Of a stretch of DNA of 32,740 bases, positions 23,555 to 31,880 are shown in pieces. Source of the stretch: Streptococcus entericus DSM 14446 (GTDB taxonomy: Bacteria > Bacillota > Bacilli > Lactobacillales > Streptococcaceae); NCBI RefSeq assembly GCF_000380025.1, contig NZ_KB904165.1, positions 414 to 33,153 of the forward strand, written 5' to 3'. Position numbers and translations under genes: made by a program. Numbering within the stretch: the first letter of the stretch is position 1; the number at the start of each line of letters is the position of its first letter. The notes beneath the pieces are model-generated. The model made no database searches and was not told the origin of the DNA. It saw only the letters and a program-made list of their open reading frames with translations.

Positions 23555-24511
23555 ATGCCACAACCATTATTTTTTAAGTCAGTCTTGCAGGAAAAAATCT
23601 GGGGCGGTCATCGCTTACGCGATGTCTTTGGCTATAAGCTGCCAAATGATAAGATTGGCGAATATTGGGCAATTTCTGCTCATCCCAATGGTGTCTCAGT
23701 TGTCTCAAACGGAGCCTTAGCTGGACAAGCGCTGGACACCCTTTATGCCGAGCGTCCCGATCTTTTTGGTTACCCAAAAAGTCCTGTCTTTCCCCTCTTA
23801 ACTAAAATTTTAGATGCCAATGACTGGTTAAGTGTTCAGGTTCATCCTGACGATACCTATGGTCTGGCACATGAAGGTGAGCTTGGCAAAACAGAGTGCT
23901 GGTATGTGATCGCAGCAGACGAAGGTGCAGAGATTATCTACGGACATGAAGCGACCAGCCGTGAGGAGTTAGCTGAACGTATCGAGGCAGGCGATTGGGA
24001 TAAGCTGCTGACACATGTCCCTGTCAAAGCTGGAGATTTTTTTGATGTGCCAGCAGGAACTATCCATGCGATTGGGAAAGGGATTATGATTCTAGAGACC
24101 CAGCAGTCAAGCGATACCACCTATCGGGTCTACGATTTTGACCGCCGCGACGAAGCAGGCAACTTACGCGAGCTTCACTTGTCCAAGTCGATTGACGTGG
24201 CAACGATTGGAAAGCCCCTCAACACGACACCAGCTCGCTTGGAGCTTGAGCACCTCACGACAACACTCTTTGTCAGCAACAGCTTTTTTACCGTTTACAA
24301 GTGGGACATTACAGGTGAGGTCAAGATGGCTCAAACAGCGCCTTACCTCCTTATCAGTGTTTTAGAAGGTGATGGTCAGTTAAAAATTGAGGACACCATT
24401 TATCAACTGACAAAAGGAGACCATTTCATTTTGCCAAATGATGTGACGGCTTGGGCATTTGACGGAGATATGACACTGATCGCCAGCCATGTCAATGAGA
24501 AAGAGGACTAA
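23555..24511 (+). CDS. manA: Mannose-6-phosphate isomerase, class I
   Basis: A 318-residue zinc enzyme interconverting mannose-6-phosphate and fructose-6-phosphate, so it links mannose use to glycolysis and to GDP-mannose supply. The cupin metal ligands are visible: His97 in QVHPDD, Glu114 in GKTECWY and His171 in AGTIHAIG. The short Firmicutes-type length and the start LFFKSVLQEKIWGGHRL match the family. AAGGAG lies 5-6 nt before the ATG. The DUF1361 gene follows after two bases, with its ribosome site inside the manA end, so the two form an operon. Confidence 0.96.
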   Translation: MPQPLFFKSVLQEKIWGGHRLRDVFGYKLPNDKIGEYWAISAHPNGVSVVSNGALAGQALDTLYAERPDLFGYPKSPVFPLLTKILDANDWLSVQVHPDDTYGLAHEGELGKTECWYVIAADEGAEIIYGHEATSREELAERIEAGDWDKLLTHVPVKAGDFFDVPAGTIHAIGKGIMILETQQSSDTTYRVYDFDRRDEAGNLRELHLSKSIDVATIGKPLNTTPARLELEHLTTTLFVSNSFFTVYKWDITGEVKMAQTAPYLLISVLEGDGQLKIEDTIYQLTKGDHFILPNDVTAWAFDGDMTLIASHVNEKED

Positions 24512-24513
24512 AA

Positions 24514-25107
24514 ATGCTTCGAAAATTAGTTGTGATTCACCTATGCTTTCTGGCTTTGGCAGCAAGTATGCTCTACATTAACTTTACAGGTCCCAACCTG
24601 ACGTGGAACATGGGCTTGTCGCTTATCGCTCTGAACTGTTCGGCAGTAGCTGCCAGCACAACCAAGTGGTATATTCGCCTGCCCTTTCTGCTCGCTTGGT
24701 TCTTTTTCTTTCCAAATACCTTTTATATGCTGACGGATATTGTTCACATGCACTTTACCTCAACCGTGCTTTGGGAGCGCTCTAGCATGATTCTCTTTAT
24801 GCTCTATGTGCCTAGTATCTTGCTGGGAGTCTTCTCAGGGGTACTAAGTGTACGCTATGCCTTTGAGAGCTTAAAAATTCGGCAACCTTATCTGAGGTGG
24901 GTTTTGATTGTCATTTTGTCTAGTGTGTCCAGCTTTGCCATTCATATCGGACGTTACGCTAGGCTCAATTCTTGGGATATTTTGACCCGTCCAAAGCTGG
25001 TCATCGATGAAATGCTAGCAGTTGTCAGCCGTGAAGCTCTGCCATTTATCATCGGATTTACCTTTATCCAAATTATGGTACTAATTTTCATGGAAGACGA
25101 CAGGTAA
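24514..25107 (+). CDS. DUF1361 family membrane protein
   Basis: A 197-residue integral membrane protein with about six hydrophobic segments, starting near residues 4-24, 29-49, 53-74, 86-110, 125-145 and 170-192. The motif FPNTFYMLTDIVHM in the third segment region is typical of DUF1361. Function unknown to me. The ATG is two bases after the manA stop, with AGAGGA supplied by the last manA codons. The tight coupling is a transcriptional fact only and does not show a role in mannose metabolism. Followed by a terminator at 25135-25158. Confidence 0.85.
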   Translation: MLRKLVVIHLCFLALAASMLYINFTGPNLTWNMGLSLIALNCSAVAASTTKWYIRLPFLLAWFFFFPNTFYMLTDIVHMHFTSTVLWERSSMILFMLYVPSILLGVFSGVLSVRYAFESLKIRQPYLRWVLIVILSSVSSFAIHIGRYARLNSWDILTRPKLVIDEMLAVVSREALPFIIGFTFIQIMVLIFMEDDR

Positions 25108-25134
25108 AAAACGAACGATACACAAAAAATAATA

Positions 25135-25158
25135 AAAAAACCTTGAAAAAGGTTTTTT
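25135..25158 (+). terminator. Terminator of manA-DUF1361 operon
   Basis: AAAAAACCTT (25135-25144), GNRA-type loop GAAA, AAGGTTTTTT (25149-25158): a 10-bp perfect stem whose 3' arm is the T-run. The symmetric A/T tails could work on both strands. Confidence 0.9.
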
Positions 25159-25171
25159 CTTGCGTTATAAT
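25143..25171 (+). promoter_or_regulatory. Purine permease promoter overlapping the terminator
   Basis: -10 TATAAT (25166-25171) lies exactly 17 bp from TTGAAA (25143-25148), which is the end of the left stem arm plus the loop of the preceding terminator. Transcription should start around 25178, with a leader of about 40 nt that is too short for a purine riboswitch. Confidence 0.75.
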
Positions 25172-25219
25172 AAAAACTCCTTTTAGGAAAATATACGATT
25201 TTAAGGAGTTCTGTTGAAC

Positions 25220-26680
25220 ATGGATAAGTTTTTCAAGCTCAAAGAGCATGGAACGAATACAACAACTGAAATCATGGCAGGGATTACAACATTTTTTGCC
25301 ATGTCTTATATTTTGTTCGTCAACCCTAGTGTCTTGAGTGCCGCTGGTATGCCATCTCAAGCGGTCTTTTTGGCAACAATTATTGCCTCTGCGGTATCTA
25401 CCTTGATTATGGGACTCTTTGCCAATGTACCCTACGCTTTGGCTCCAGGGATGGGTCTAAACGCCTTTTTCACCTATACGGTCGTCTTTGGGCTTGGTTT
25501 TACCTGGCAAGAAGCCTTGGCAATGGTCTTTATCTGTGGCTTGTTTAATGTTTTTATCACAGTAACCAAGGTTCGTAAGAGTATCATTAAGTCAATTCCG
25601 CTAGGTCTTCAACATGCCATCGGCGGTGGTATCGGTGTCTTTATCGCCTATCTTGGGTTCAAAAACGCTAACCTGATTACTTTCTTGACCTCAGGGAGCG
25701 ATATTATCACGGTTAACGGTGTTGCACCTGCTGAAGCAACTGCCGCAACCTTTGAAAATGGTGTCTATTCAGTTCTAGCTGGTGGAGGGGCTGTTCCTTC
25801 TATTACGACTTTCACTGAACCCAGTGTTTTGTTGGCAGTCTTTGGCTTGATGCTAACAGCTGTCCTTGTTGTCAAAAATGTCCGCGGAGCGATTTTAATC
25901 GGTATCGTGGCAACTACCCTCTTGGGTATTCCTTTTGGTGTCGTTGATTTGTCAGCCATCAATCTAGCGGAAAATAGTCTTGCAGATGCTTTTGCTGAAC
26001 TTGGCACAACAACCTTTGCAGCCTTTGACGGCATGGGCTCACTCTTCAGTGACCCAGCTAAGCTCCCAACGGTTCTCATGACGATTTTTGCCTTTAGTCT
26101 GTCAGACACCTTTGACACCTTGGGAACCTTTATCGGAACTGGTCGCAAGACAGGTATCTTCTCTGAAGAGGATGAACGTGCCCTTGAAACCAGTTCAGGG
26201 TTCAACTCTAAGATGGATAAAGCCCTCTTTGCAGATGCCATCGGAACCTCTATCGGTGCGATTTTCGGCACATCAAACACAACAACTTATGTCGAGTCTG
26301 CTGCAGGTATTGCGGCTGGTGGTCGAACAGGCTTGACAGCAGTGACGACAGCTGCTTTGTTTGTCCTATCAACTTTACTGGCTCCTGTTGCAGGTCTTGT
26401 CCCAGCTGCAGCAACCGCACCTGCCTTAATCATCGTTGGGGTAATGATGGTGTCCTCCTTCCTTGATGTCGAGTGGAATAACTTTGAGGAAGCTCTTCCA
26501 GCCTTCTTTGCAGCTGTCTTCATGGCCATGAGTTTCAGCATTTCTTATGGGATTGCAGCAGCCTTTATCCTTCACTGCCTAGTCAAGATTGTCACCGGCA
26601 AAGCCAAAGATGTTCACCCAATCCTGTGGGGTGCAACTGCCCTCTTTATCCTGAACTTTATCATCTTGACCAAGTTGTAA
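25220..26680 (+). CDS. NCS2 (AzgA-type) guanine/hypoxanthine permease
   Basis: A 486-residue membrane transporter with about 12-14 hydrophobic segments. The AzgA/PbuG-PbuO branch is indicated by TTEIMAGITTFFAMSYILFVNP at the N-terminus, APGMGLNAFFTY, FSLSDTFDTLGTFIGTG, and TSNTTTYVESAAGIAAGGRTGL in the C-terminal half. These are typical proton-linked importers of guanine, hypoxanthine or adenine; which base is used cannot be told. The frame can start at a TTG (25214, 5 nt after AAGGAG) or at the ATG (25220, 11 nt after). I take the ATG because homologues begin M(D/E)KFFKLKE, but the TTG is possible. A strong terminator follows at 26713. Confidence 0.9.
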   Translation: MDKFFKLKEHGTNTTTEIMAGITTFFAMSYILFVNPSVLSAAGMPSQAVFLATIIASAVSTLIMGLFANVPYALAPGMGLNAFFTYTVVFGLGFTWQEALAMVFICGLFNVFITVTKVRKSIIKSIPLGLQHAIGGGIGVFIAYLGFKNANLITFLTSGSDIITVNGVAPAEATAATFENGVYSVLAGGGAVPSITTFTEPSVLLAVFGLMLTAVLVVKNVRGAILIGIVATTLLGIPFGVVDLSAINLAENSLADAFAELGTTTFAAFDGMGSLFSDPAKLPTVLMTIFAFSLSDTFDTLGTFIGTGRKTGIFSEEDERALETSSGFNSKMDKALFADAIGTSIGAIFGTSNTTTYVESAAGIAAGGRTGLTAVTTAALFVLSTLLAPVAGLVPAAATAPALIIVGVMMVSSFLDVEWNNFEEALPAFFAAVFMAMSFSISYGIAAAFILHCLVKIVTGKAKDVHPILWGATALFILNFIILTKL

Positions 26681-26712
26681 ACGACTCTTCCACACAGTTA
26701 ACTAAAGATGCG

Positions 26713-26736
26713 AAAAAGCCCAAATTGGGCTTTTTT
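26713..26736 (+). terminator. Terminator after the purine permease
   Basis: AAAAAGCCC (26713-26721), loop AAATT, GGGCTTTTTT: a compact GC-rich stem with T6, flanked by GATG/CATC that can extend the helix. Confidence 0.92.
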
Positions 26737-27027
26737 CATCTCTTAAACCTAATATCTGAGAAATAAAATGCCAGATTTCTTTTACACTCAGTTTATAAAA
26801 GGCTCTCTTTACTCACGCCTATATTTGTCAGTATTTTCTCATTCAGAACCGACTGTACCAATCCTAGTCCAACTCCAGAAATTAAGTCTTTAATTAAGAG
26901 TTCACATTAACCAACATCACTTATCCTTTATCGAGATACTACTATAAAATCTTCGAGAAACTGGTGAACTGACGCCTTAAACTAATCTGTAAAGCCGTTT
27001 TCCATCTCCGTTTGTGTACAACTGAAT
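26737..27027. other. Non-coding stretch upstream of an IS remnant
   Basis: Roughly 290 bp with no credible frame or hairpin. It may be heavily decayed insertion-sequence DNA, since the recognisable transposase tail starts at its right end, but I cannot align it. Confidence 0.4.
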
Positions 27028-27111
27028 AAGCCATTACAAAACAATAAACGCATTAAGACAAAACTAAAAGGACTTAGTCCTGTGCAATACAGAACCAAAT
27101 CCTTTCAATAA
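27028..27111 (+). pseudogene. 3' remnant of an IS3-family transposase (OrfB C-terminus)
   Basis: From 27040 the frame reads NNKRIKTKLKG then LSPVQYRTKSFQ and stop, the typical C-terminus of IS3-family (IS150/IS861 group) transposases (YYNNKRIK..LKGMSPVQYRTKSF). Just upstream ISHY appears in another frame (about 27026-27037), with one base missing where the second Tyr codon should be, so the fragment is frameshifted. Nothing of the catalytic core remains. The stop is eight bases before an IS3-type terminal inverted repeat, the normal spacing at the end of such an element. Confidence 0.85.
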
Positions 27112-27118
27112 TATTTCT

Positions 27119-27143
27119 TGTCCAACTTTCGGGGTGCAGTTCA
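27119..27143 (+). mobile_element. IS3-family right-end inverted repeat (solo)
   Basis: Read on the minus strand this is TGAACTGCACCCCGAAAG followed by TTGGACA, the form of IS150-group terminal repeats. It ends the transposase remnant at 27028-27111. I found no partner repeat in the window, so the left end is lost. Confidence 0.75.
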
Positions 27144-27148
27144 CGTTT

Positions 27149-27160
27149 GTCCCAACCTCA
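27149..27160 (-). other. Half of a GAGGTTGGGAC-type terminator, truncated by the IS end
   Basis: GTCCCAACCTCA on the plus strand is one arm of the same terminator type seen intact at 17671-17704. On the minus strand the word runs TGAGGTTGGGACAAACG and then meets the IS repeat, so the second arm is missing. It lies about 45 bp past the yloV stop and was probably that gene's terminator. Confidence 0.5.
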
Positions 27161-27203
27161 TTTTGTAGTTCTATAATCTTCCAAACAAGATTGGAGCTTT
27201 GAG

Positions 27204-28862
27204 CTATTCAACACTGAACAAGTACGGATAAACAGGTTGGTCTCCCTGATGGATCTCAACTTCTATATCCTCATACTTTTCTTCCAGATAAGTTGCCAAA
27301 TCTTCTGCCACCTCTTGGTCGCCTTCTTCACCGATGTAGATCATTGCAATTTCGCTATCCTCATCAATCATCTTATCAAAGGTCGCACGCAGTGCTTCTT
27401 CCATGTCTGGTGTGGATACAAGAATCTTACCATCAACCATACCCAGAATATCATTTTCATGAATATCCAAGCCGTCAATTGTTGTGTCGCGTACTGCCAG
27501 AGTGACGCTACCGCTGGTTACGGTTGATAAGCTATCCGTCATTGCAGCCTGATTTGTTTCCAAGCTAGCTTCTGGGTTAAAGGCCAACAGACTGGTGAAC
27601 CCTTGTGAAACAGTTCGGGTTTCAACAACAACTGCTGGGATGTCAACAACATCTGCCGCTGATTGGGCAGCCATGAAGATATTTTTGTTGTTTGGTAGGA
27701 TAATCACCTGTTTTGCGTTGACTGCTTCTATAGCTTTGACAATATCCTCTGTCGATGGGTTCATGGTTTGACCACCTGAGATAATATAGTCTACACCTTG
27801 TGAAGTAAAAATATCTGCCAAGCCCTGACCTGCAACTACTGCGATAATACCATAGTCTTTCTTCGGTGCAGTTGGAGCGGTTGTCTTTTGTAATTCAGCA
27901 GAATGTTGCTCACGCATGTTGTCAACTTTAACTTTAACCAACATACCGTATTTGAGACCTTCTTGCATAACGAGACCTGGGTCTTCTGTGTGCACATGAA
28001 CTTTGACAATTTCATCATCATTGATAACAAGAAGCGAATCACCCAGTGTGCTCAAGTAGCCCTGAAACTCCTCGTAGTTAAACTCTTTAACGTAAGTCGG
28101 TCCTTGTCCCAGAGCAACCATAATCTCTGTACAGTAACCAAAGGTGATGTCCTCAGTTGCAACGTGACCAGCTACAGATTTATGATGCTCGGCATTGATC
28201 ATGCTTCCCATATTAGCTGGGGTCGGTTTGAAGTCCTCTGAGGCGACATAGTCACCTGTAAGAGCGGCTAGGAAACCTTCATAGATGTAAACGAGACCTT
28301 GACCGCCTGAGTCAACGACGCCAACTTCTTTGAGCACTGGCAAGAGGTCTGGTGTTTTAGCCAGAGCACGCTTAGCACCTTCAACGGTTGCACGCATCAC
28401 TTCGACAGCATCATCTGTTTGCTCTGCTTTCTTTAGAGCCGCTGTAGCAGCACCTCTTGAAACCGTTAAAATCGTTCCCTCAACAGGCTTCATCACAGCC
28501 TTATAAGCAACCTCAACACCATTCTGAAAGGCGTGTGCCAAATCCTTACCATCAAGCTCGGTCTTATCTTTGATTGATTGTGCAAAGCCACGGAAAAGCT
28601 GGGAGGTAATCACCCCAGAGTTTCCACGTGCGCCCATGAGGAGGCCTTTGGATAAAATTTGTCCAACTTGTCCAACCGTTGAGGCTGGTTTGTCTGCAAC
28701 TTCTTTAGCACCATTATCCATGGTCATTCCCATGTTTGTCCCTGTGTCACCATCTGGAACTGGAAAGACGTTTAAGGAGTTGACATACTCCACCTGGTTA
28801 CCCAAGCGAGTACTAGCTGCTTGCACCATATCTTGCAATACACTTGTTGTAATCTTAGTCAC
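27204..28862 (-). CDS. fakA: DAK2-domain protein YloV / FakA-like fatty acid kinase
   Basis: A 552-residue cytoplasmic protein. The N-terminal DhaL-like ATP-binding domain has VFPVPDGDTGTNMG (metal-binding Asp37 and Asp39), LLMGARGNSGVITSQLFRG and VDSGGQGLVYIYEGF. The middle and C-terminal parts match the YloV/FakA family (IISGGQTMNPSTEDI, ILPNNKNI, VETRTVSQG). FakA phosphorylates acyl chains presented by FakB so that exogenous fatty acids enter phospholipid; no fakB is in this window. The start codon is GTG, directly after the TAA of the asp23-like gene (zero gap), with AGGAGA 7 nt upstream inside that gene. This is a tightly coupled pair, as in most Firmicutes. Symbol assigned by family. 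Confidence 0.9.
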   Translation of the reverse strand: MTKITTSVLQDMVQAASTRLGNQVEYVNSLNVFPVPDGDTGTNMGMTMDNGAKEVADKPASTVGQVGQILSKGLLMGARGNSGVITSQLFRGFAQSIKDKTELDGKDLAHAFQNGVEVAYKAVMKPVEGTILTVSRGAATAALKKAEQTDDAVEVMRATVEGAKRALAKTPDLLPVLKEVGVVDSGGQGLVYIYEGFLAALTGDYVASEDFKPTPANMGSMINAEHHKSVAGHVATEDITFGYCTEIMVALGQGPTYVKEFNYEEFQGYLSTLGDSLLVINDDEIVKVHVHTEDPGLVMQEGLKYGMLVKVKVDNMREQHSAELQKTTAPTAPKKDYGIIAVVAGQGLADIFTSQGVDYIISGGQTMNPSTEDIVKAIEAVNAKQVIILPNNKNIFMAAQSAADVVDIPAVVVETRTVSQGFTSLLAFNPEASLETNQAAMTDSLSTVTSGSVTLAVRDTTIDGLDIHENDILGMVDGKILVSTPDMEEALRATFDKMIDEDSEIAMIYIGEEGDQEVAEDLATYLEEKYEDIEVEIHQGDQPVYPYLFSVE

Positions 28863-29228
28863 TTAGTTATCTCCTGCTACCTTAATGTTTTGAACATAGA
28901 TGTTAACAGCGTTGACCTTAATGCCCAGCTGATTTTCCAACGCAAATTGCACCCGTTCCTGAATGTTTTTTGCTACCTCGCTGATTTTAACGCCATAGCT
29001 AAGAACGGTATAGACATCTACACTTATGCCTTCTTCAATGGATTTTACCACAACACCTTTGGCATAATTTTCACGGCGCAAAAGTGCTTGTACATTATCC
29101 TTCAGAGCAGCACGACTGGCCATGCCAACCACCCCAAAAATCTCTGTGGTTGCTCCGCCAACAACCGTCGCAATCACATCATCTGACAGTTCAATTTGAC
29201 CGTCTTTGGTATTGATTTTTACAGTCAT
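28863..29228 (-). CDS. Asp23/Gls24 family protein (YloU-like)
   Basis: A 121-residue small protein of the Asp23 family. It has the pattern VVGGATTEIFGVVGMASR near the N-terminus, GVVVKSIEEGISVDVYTVLSYGVKI in the middle, and ERVQFALENQLGIKVNAVNIYVQNI at the end. Members of this family are envelope-stress or membrane-associated proteins, and this YloU branch accompanies YloV. The annotated frame could begin two codons earlier, but AAAGG is only 2 nt from that ATG and 8 nt from the ATG at 29228, so the latter is chosen. Usually rpmB lies divergently upstream in relatives; it is not seen here. Confidence 0.88.
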   Translation of the reverse strand: MTVKINTKDGQIELSDDVIATVVGGATTEIFGVVGMASRAALKDNVQALLRRENYAKGVVVKSIEEGISVDVYTVLSYGVKISEVAKNIQERVQFALENQLGIKVNAVNIYVQNIKVAGDN

Positions 29229-29376
29229 CACCATTACCTTTTTCTATCATATTTTGCTATAAGCAAGTCGCATACTCATCTAAACGAAGTGACTCAACAT
29301 TTTTTAGAAGAAATCACATCATTTTTAACAAGTAGCCAGCGAAACATCCAGCACTGCTAAATGTTCCTATCATCTC

Positions 29377-29385
29377 ATTATAGCA
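29377..29385 (-). promoter_or_regulatory. Promoter of the asp23-like/yloV operon
   Basis: Minus-strand TGCTATAAT is a TG-extended -10 (hexamer 29377-29382) with a possible TTGGTG -35 at 18 bp. It implies a leader of about 140 nt before the asp23-like ATG. I see no known riboswitch in that leader. Confidence 0.55.
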
Positions 29386-29603
29386 CAAGATGACTAAAAT
29401 CACCAACCATAACTTTTTGATAGGCTAAGGTATCATTCGAATCTGATAGTATCCTTGTTTTAAATCCCTTATAACGTCCGTTTATTTAGCGAAAACGTGT
29501 CGTCTTTTTATACTCACGCCCAAGGCGATAATGTTGGGTTTCCGTCAATAGAATAGATTCGTTTATCTTCTGGCACTTAATGCCAATAAAAAATCAACCA
29601 TAA
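29386..29603. other. Non-coding stretch upstream of the asp23-like gene
   Basis: Part of the 472-bp gap between asp23-like and rgpG. Small hairpins are present (AAGG..TATCA / TGATA..CCTT near 29426-29455; TGGCA/TGCCA at 29571-29585), but no gene. Nothing else identified. Confidence 0.4.
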
Positions 29604-29637
29604 AGCCCTCACTAGGATAATACACCTAATGAGGGCT
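29604..29637 (-). terminator. Terminator downstream of rgpG
   Basis: A 13-bp stem with one mismatch pairs AGCCCTCACTAGG (29604-29616) with CCTAATGAGGGCT (29625-29637), loop of 8. In the minus direction it is followed by TTATGG and then a T6 run. A competing pairing of GGCTGGG (29634-29640) with CCCAGCC (29673-29679) just upstream could form first. Confidence 0.7.
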
Positions 29638-29700
29638 GGGCTTAGTTTTCGTATCTGCTGAGTGATGGCAACCCCAGCCTGGATGTTTGTTCTAGCATCT

Positions 29701-30879
29701 CTATGGTTTCTTATTTTGACGTTGGCGTTTTTGATGTTTCCTCATGGCTAGCTGTTCTTGCCTAAAATCACTATTGCCGATAAAACGTAACGTTGTCATC
29801 AAAGGGGTGCGGTTTTGCCCTAAGATTCGTAAGTTCTCAACCAGCAACTCAACCCCTAATAAGACACCAAACATAAGTAAAATCCCACCGAATCGGCTGG
29901 AAACATTCAACAAGAGGGAGGCTATTGAAAACAGGAGAGTCAGTCCATAGACAACTAAGACTGCTCCACGATGGGTAAAGCCAAGCGCTAGCAAACGGTG
30001 ATGTAGATGCATGCGGTCTGGCTCATAGAATTTTTTGCCCGACAACTGACGGCGAATAATCGCCAGCCCTGTATCAATAATCGGCACACCTAAAATCAAA
30101 ACCGGTGACACGACAGCAACTGCTGTTGCATTCTTCAACCCCTGCAAGGACAGCACAGCAATCATGAAGCCGATAAACAGGGCACCTGTATCACCCAGAT
30201 AAATGATGGCCGGGTGATAGTTGTAAGGAAAGAAACCAATAATGGCTGCAATCAGAATAAAGATGGTTAGGGTAAGGTACAAATCACTCTCAAAGAGGAA
30301 AAAGTTTGAGACCAAACCGAGCGTCGTTAAGGTAATCATTGACACCCCAGACACTAAGCCATCTAAACCATCTAAAAAGTTGATTGCATTTGTAATGCCA
30401 ACAATCCAAAAAATGGTTAAAATGAAGGTCAGCCACGGCTCAAATTGCAATAGAGGACCACCAAAAGGAATTTTGAAGCTGTCAAAGCGAAAATCAGTTA
30501 AGTGATAAACCAGAATCGCAGCCACAACAATTCCTAACATTTTGTAAATCGCCTTGATTTCATAAATATCATCTATAAAACCTGTTATACCGATAACAAG
30601 ACCGCCCAAGACAACAGGAAAAATGTAGTCAACATAGGAGGCAAAGCCCTCTTTGATGGGCAAAACCAAGGGCATCAAGAGTAGCGTTGACACCACAAAG
30701 GCAAAAATAATGGCTAATCCACCACTGCTTGGCATGGGTTTTTTATTGATACGTCTGGCATTAGGCTGATCAACTGCACCTACACGCAGGGCTAGGAAAC
30801 GGACGAGCGGCGTAGCGATTAAGGATAGGAGCAAGGTAGCGATAAGAACGAGGACATATTCTAGAGAAAATGACACCAT
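29701..30879 (-). CDS. rgpG: UDP-GlcNAc:undecaprenyl-phosphate GlcNAc-1-phosphate transferase
   Basis: A 392-residue polytopic membrane enzyme (about 11 hydrophobic segments) of the WecA/TagO/RgpG family. It transfers GlcNAc-1-P from UDP-GlcNAc to undecaprenyl phosphate, the first step of the rhamnose-containing wall polysaccharide in streptococci. Catalytic motifs are present: GFIDDIYEIKAIYK, NAINFLDGLDGL (Asp-rich), NYHPAIIYLGDTGALF, and the cytoplasmic HLHHRLLALG with its His cluster. The C-terminus is strongly basic. The ATG is 7 bp after the mecA stop; AAGGGG sits 11 nt upstream, overlapping the last mecA codons. mecA-rgpG is a conserved streptococcal pair. The usual suf genes downstream are absent here. 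Confidence 0.95.
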   Translation of the reverse strand: MVSFSLEYVLVLIATLLLSLIATPLVRFLALRVGAVDQPNARRINKKPMPSSGGLAIIFAFVVSTLLLMPLVLPIKEGFASYVDYIFPVVLGGLVIGITGFIDDIYEIKAIYKMLGIVVAAILVYHLTDFRFDSFKIPFGGPLLQFEPWLTFILTIFWIVGITNAINFLDGLDGLVSGVSMITLTTLGLVSNFFLFESDLYLTLTIFILIAAIIGFFPYNYHPAIIYLGDTGALFIGFMIAVLSLQGLKNATAVAVVSPVLILGVPIIDTGLAIIRRQLSGKKFYEPDRMHLHHRLLALGFTHRGAVLVVYGLTLLFSIASLLLNVSSRFGGILLMFGVLLGVELLVENLRILGQNRTPLMTTLRFIGNSDFRQEQLAMRKHQKRQRQNKKP

Positions 30880-30886
30880 ATAATTC

Positions 30887-31600
30887 TTAACCCCTTATAC
30901 TTGCTAACTCTGCGAGGACGTCGCCTTCCCTAAGCAATATTGCGTGCTCCCTCAAGTAAGCTCTAGTCTCAGCGGCTTCAGTCGCATGTTCTAACAATCT
31001 CGCATAAATCTGGTGCGGATAAGCTTCTGGCTGGTTTTTGACGTAAATCAAGACCGTCAAGCGATACGTACCTTGAAATTTATATAATTCAGCCGCTTCA
31101 ACAGGATAGTCAACCATTTTCGCAAATGCGATAACATCTGACAGCTGTTCAAATGACAAGACATAGTGCGTAAAATCTGAAATAATTTCCGGCTCGTCAG
31201 CCTCTTCCATGTCTTGTTCCTCAGCCTGAGCTAAGCGCTGCAGGGCTTCCGAGTCTCCATTTTCGGAAACTTTTTGCTCGATTTTCTTGAAAATTTCTTC
31301 AGGTGTCAGATGAGCTAAATCTTCAAAATTAGACAAATCGGCCATCGAGAAATCTGTCGCAACTTCAGACATGGTGACAAAAATATCCACCTTATCCGGC
31401 TTTGGTGTCACCCGAAAACTGATCATGCCACTTTGCTTAAAGGTATCAGGCAAATCAACTTCTTCTAGCATGGCATAGAAAAATTCTTCCGTTCTTTCTT
31501 GCGGCATGATAAAATCAGTTAGTTCCAAGCCCCTATCTTCTAAATCTTTTATACTAATCGTAATTTTAAACGTTGTTTCACTGATTTGCTTTGCTTTCAT
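30887..31600 (-). CDS. mecA: Adaptor protein MecA
   Basis: A 237-residue cytoplasmic adaptor that delivers substrates (ComX/ComW or ComK-type targets) to the ClpC-ClpP protease. The N-terminal substrate domain starts MKAKQISETTFKITISIKDL. An acidic linker (around 120-137, EEQDMEEADEPE) separates it from the C-terminal Clp-binding domain, with YVLSFEQLSDVIAFAK and LYKFQGTYRL. ATG with GAGGTGA just upstream. Promoter at 31630-31658. Followed within 7 bp by rgpG. In many relatives uppP lies upstream of mecA; here only non-coding sequence is seen. Confidence 0.93.
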   Translation of the reverse strand: MKAKQISETTFKITISIKDLEDRGLELTDFIMPQERTEEFFYAMLEEVDLPDTFKQSGMISFRVTPKPDKVDIFVTMSEVATDFSMADLSNFEDLAHLTPEEIFKKIEQKVSENGDSEALQRLAQAEEQDMEEADEPEIISDFTHYVLSFEQLSDVIAFAKMVDYPVEAAELYKFQGTYRLTVLIYVKNQPEAYPHQIYARLLEHATEAAETRAYLREHAILLREGDVLAELASIRG

Positions 31601-31629
31601 TTTTCACCTCGCAATCACATCGTCCCTAT

Positions 31630-31658
31630 AGTGTACCATATTTTAAGCTAAAAGTCAT
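31630..31658 (-). promoter_or_regulatory. mecA-rgpG promoter
   Basis: Minus strand -35 ATGACT (31653-31658), 17-bp spacer, -10 TACACT (31630-31635) preceded by TGG (extended -10), about 30 bp before the mecA ATG. Confidence 0.65.
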
Positions 31659-31659
31659 T

Positions 31660-31880
31660 TTTAGGATGACAATGCTAAGTACGCATGCAATCCTGACCTC
31701 TTTTCGCTTTCTTTTTATTACCAAGATGGAGCTGAGCGGTCTGTTCGACAGTTAGCGTCGCCCATGCTGGTCACTAACAAGTCCATATTACCAAGCCTGA
31801 TCTCTTTTATAACTGTTCATCAGCGACTTAGCAATTAACTCTGAGATGAGACATCTTGCTGTTGTCTCATTCGCATGCAA
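31660..31880. repeat. Non-coding region with short imperfect direct repeats
   Basis: Three words recur here: CGCATGCAATC (31682-31692 and 31872-31882), CCTGAYCTCTTTT (31692-31704 and 31796-31808) and ATTACCAAG (31717-31725 and 31787-31795). A TGAGACA/TGTCTCA hairpin lies near 31845-31870. No gene is recognisable. The duplications may be debris from a deletion or insertion that removed a gene such as uppP. Confidence 0.4.

Noticed and set aside
25172..25219. A purine riboswitch in front of the guanine/hypoxanthine permease.
   Set aside because: The leader from the TATAAT to the start is only about 40 nt, too short for the aptamer plus expression platform, and no aptamer core words are present.
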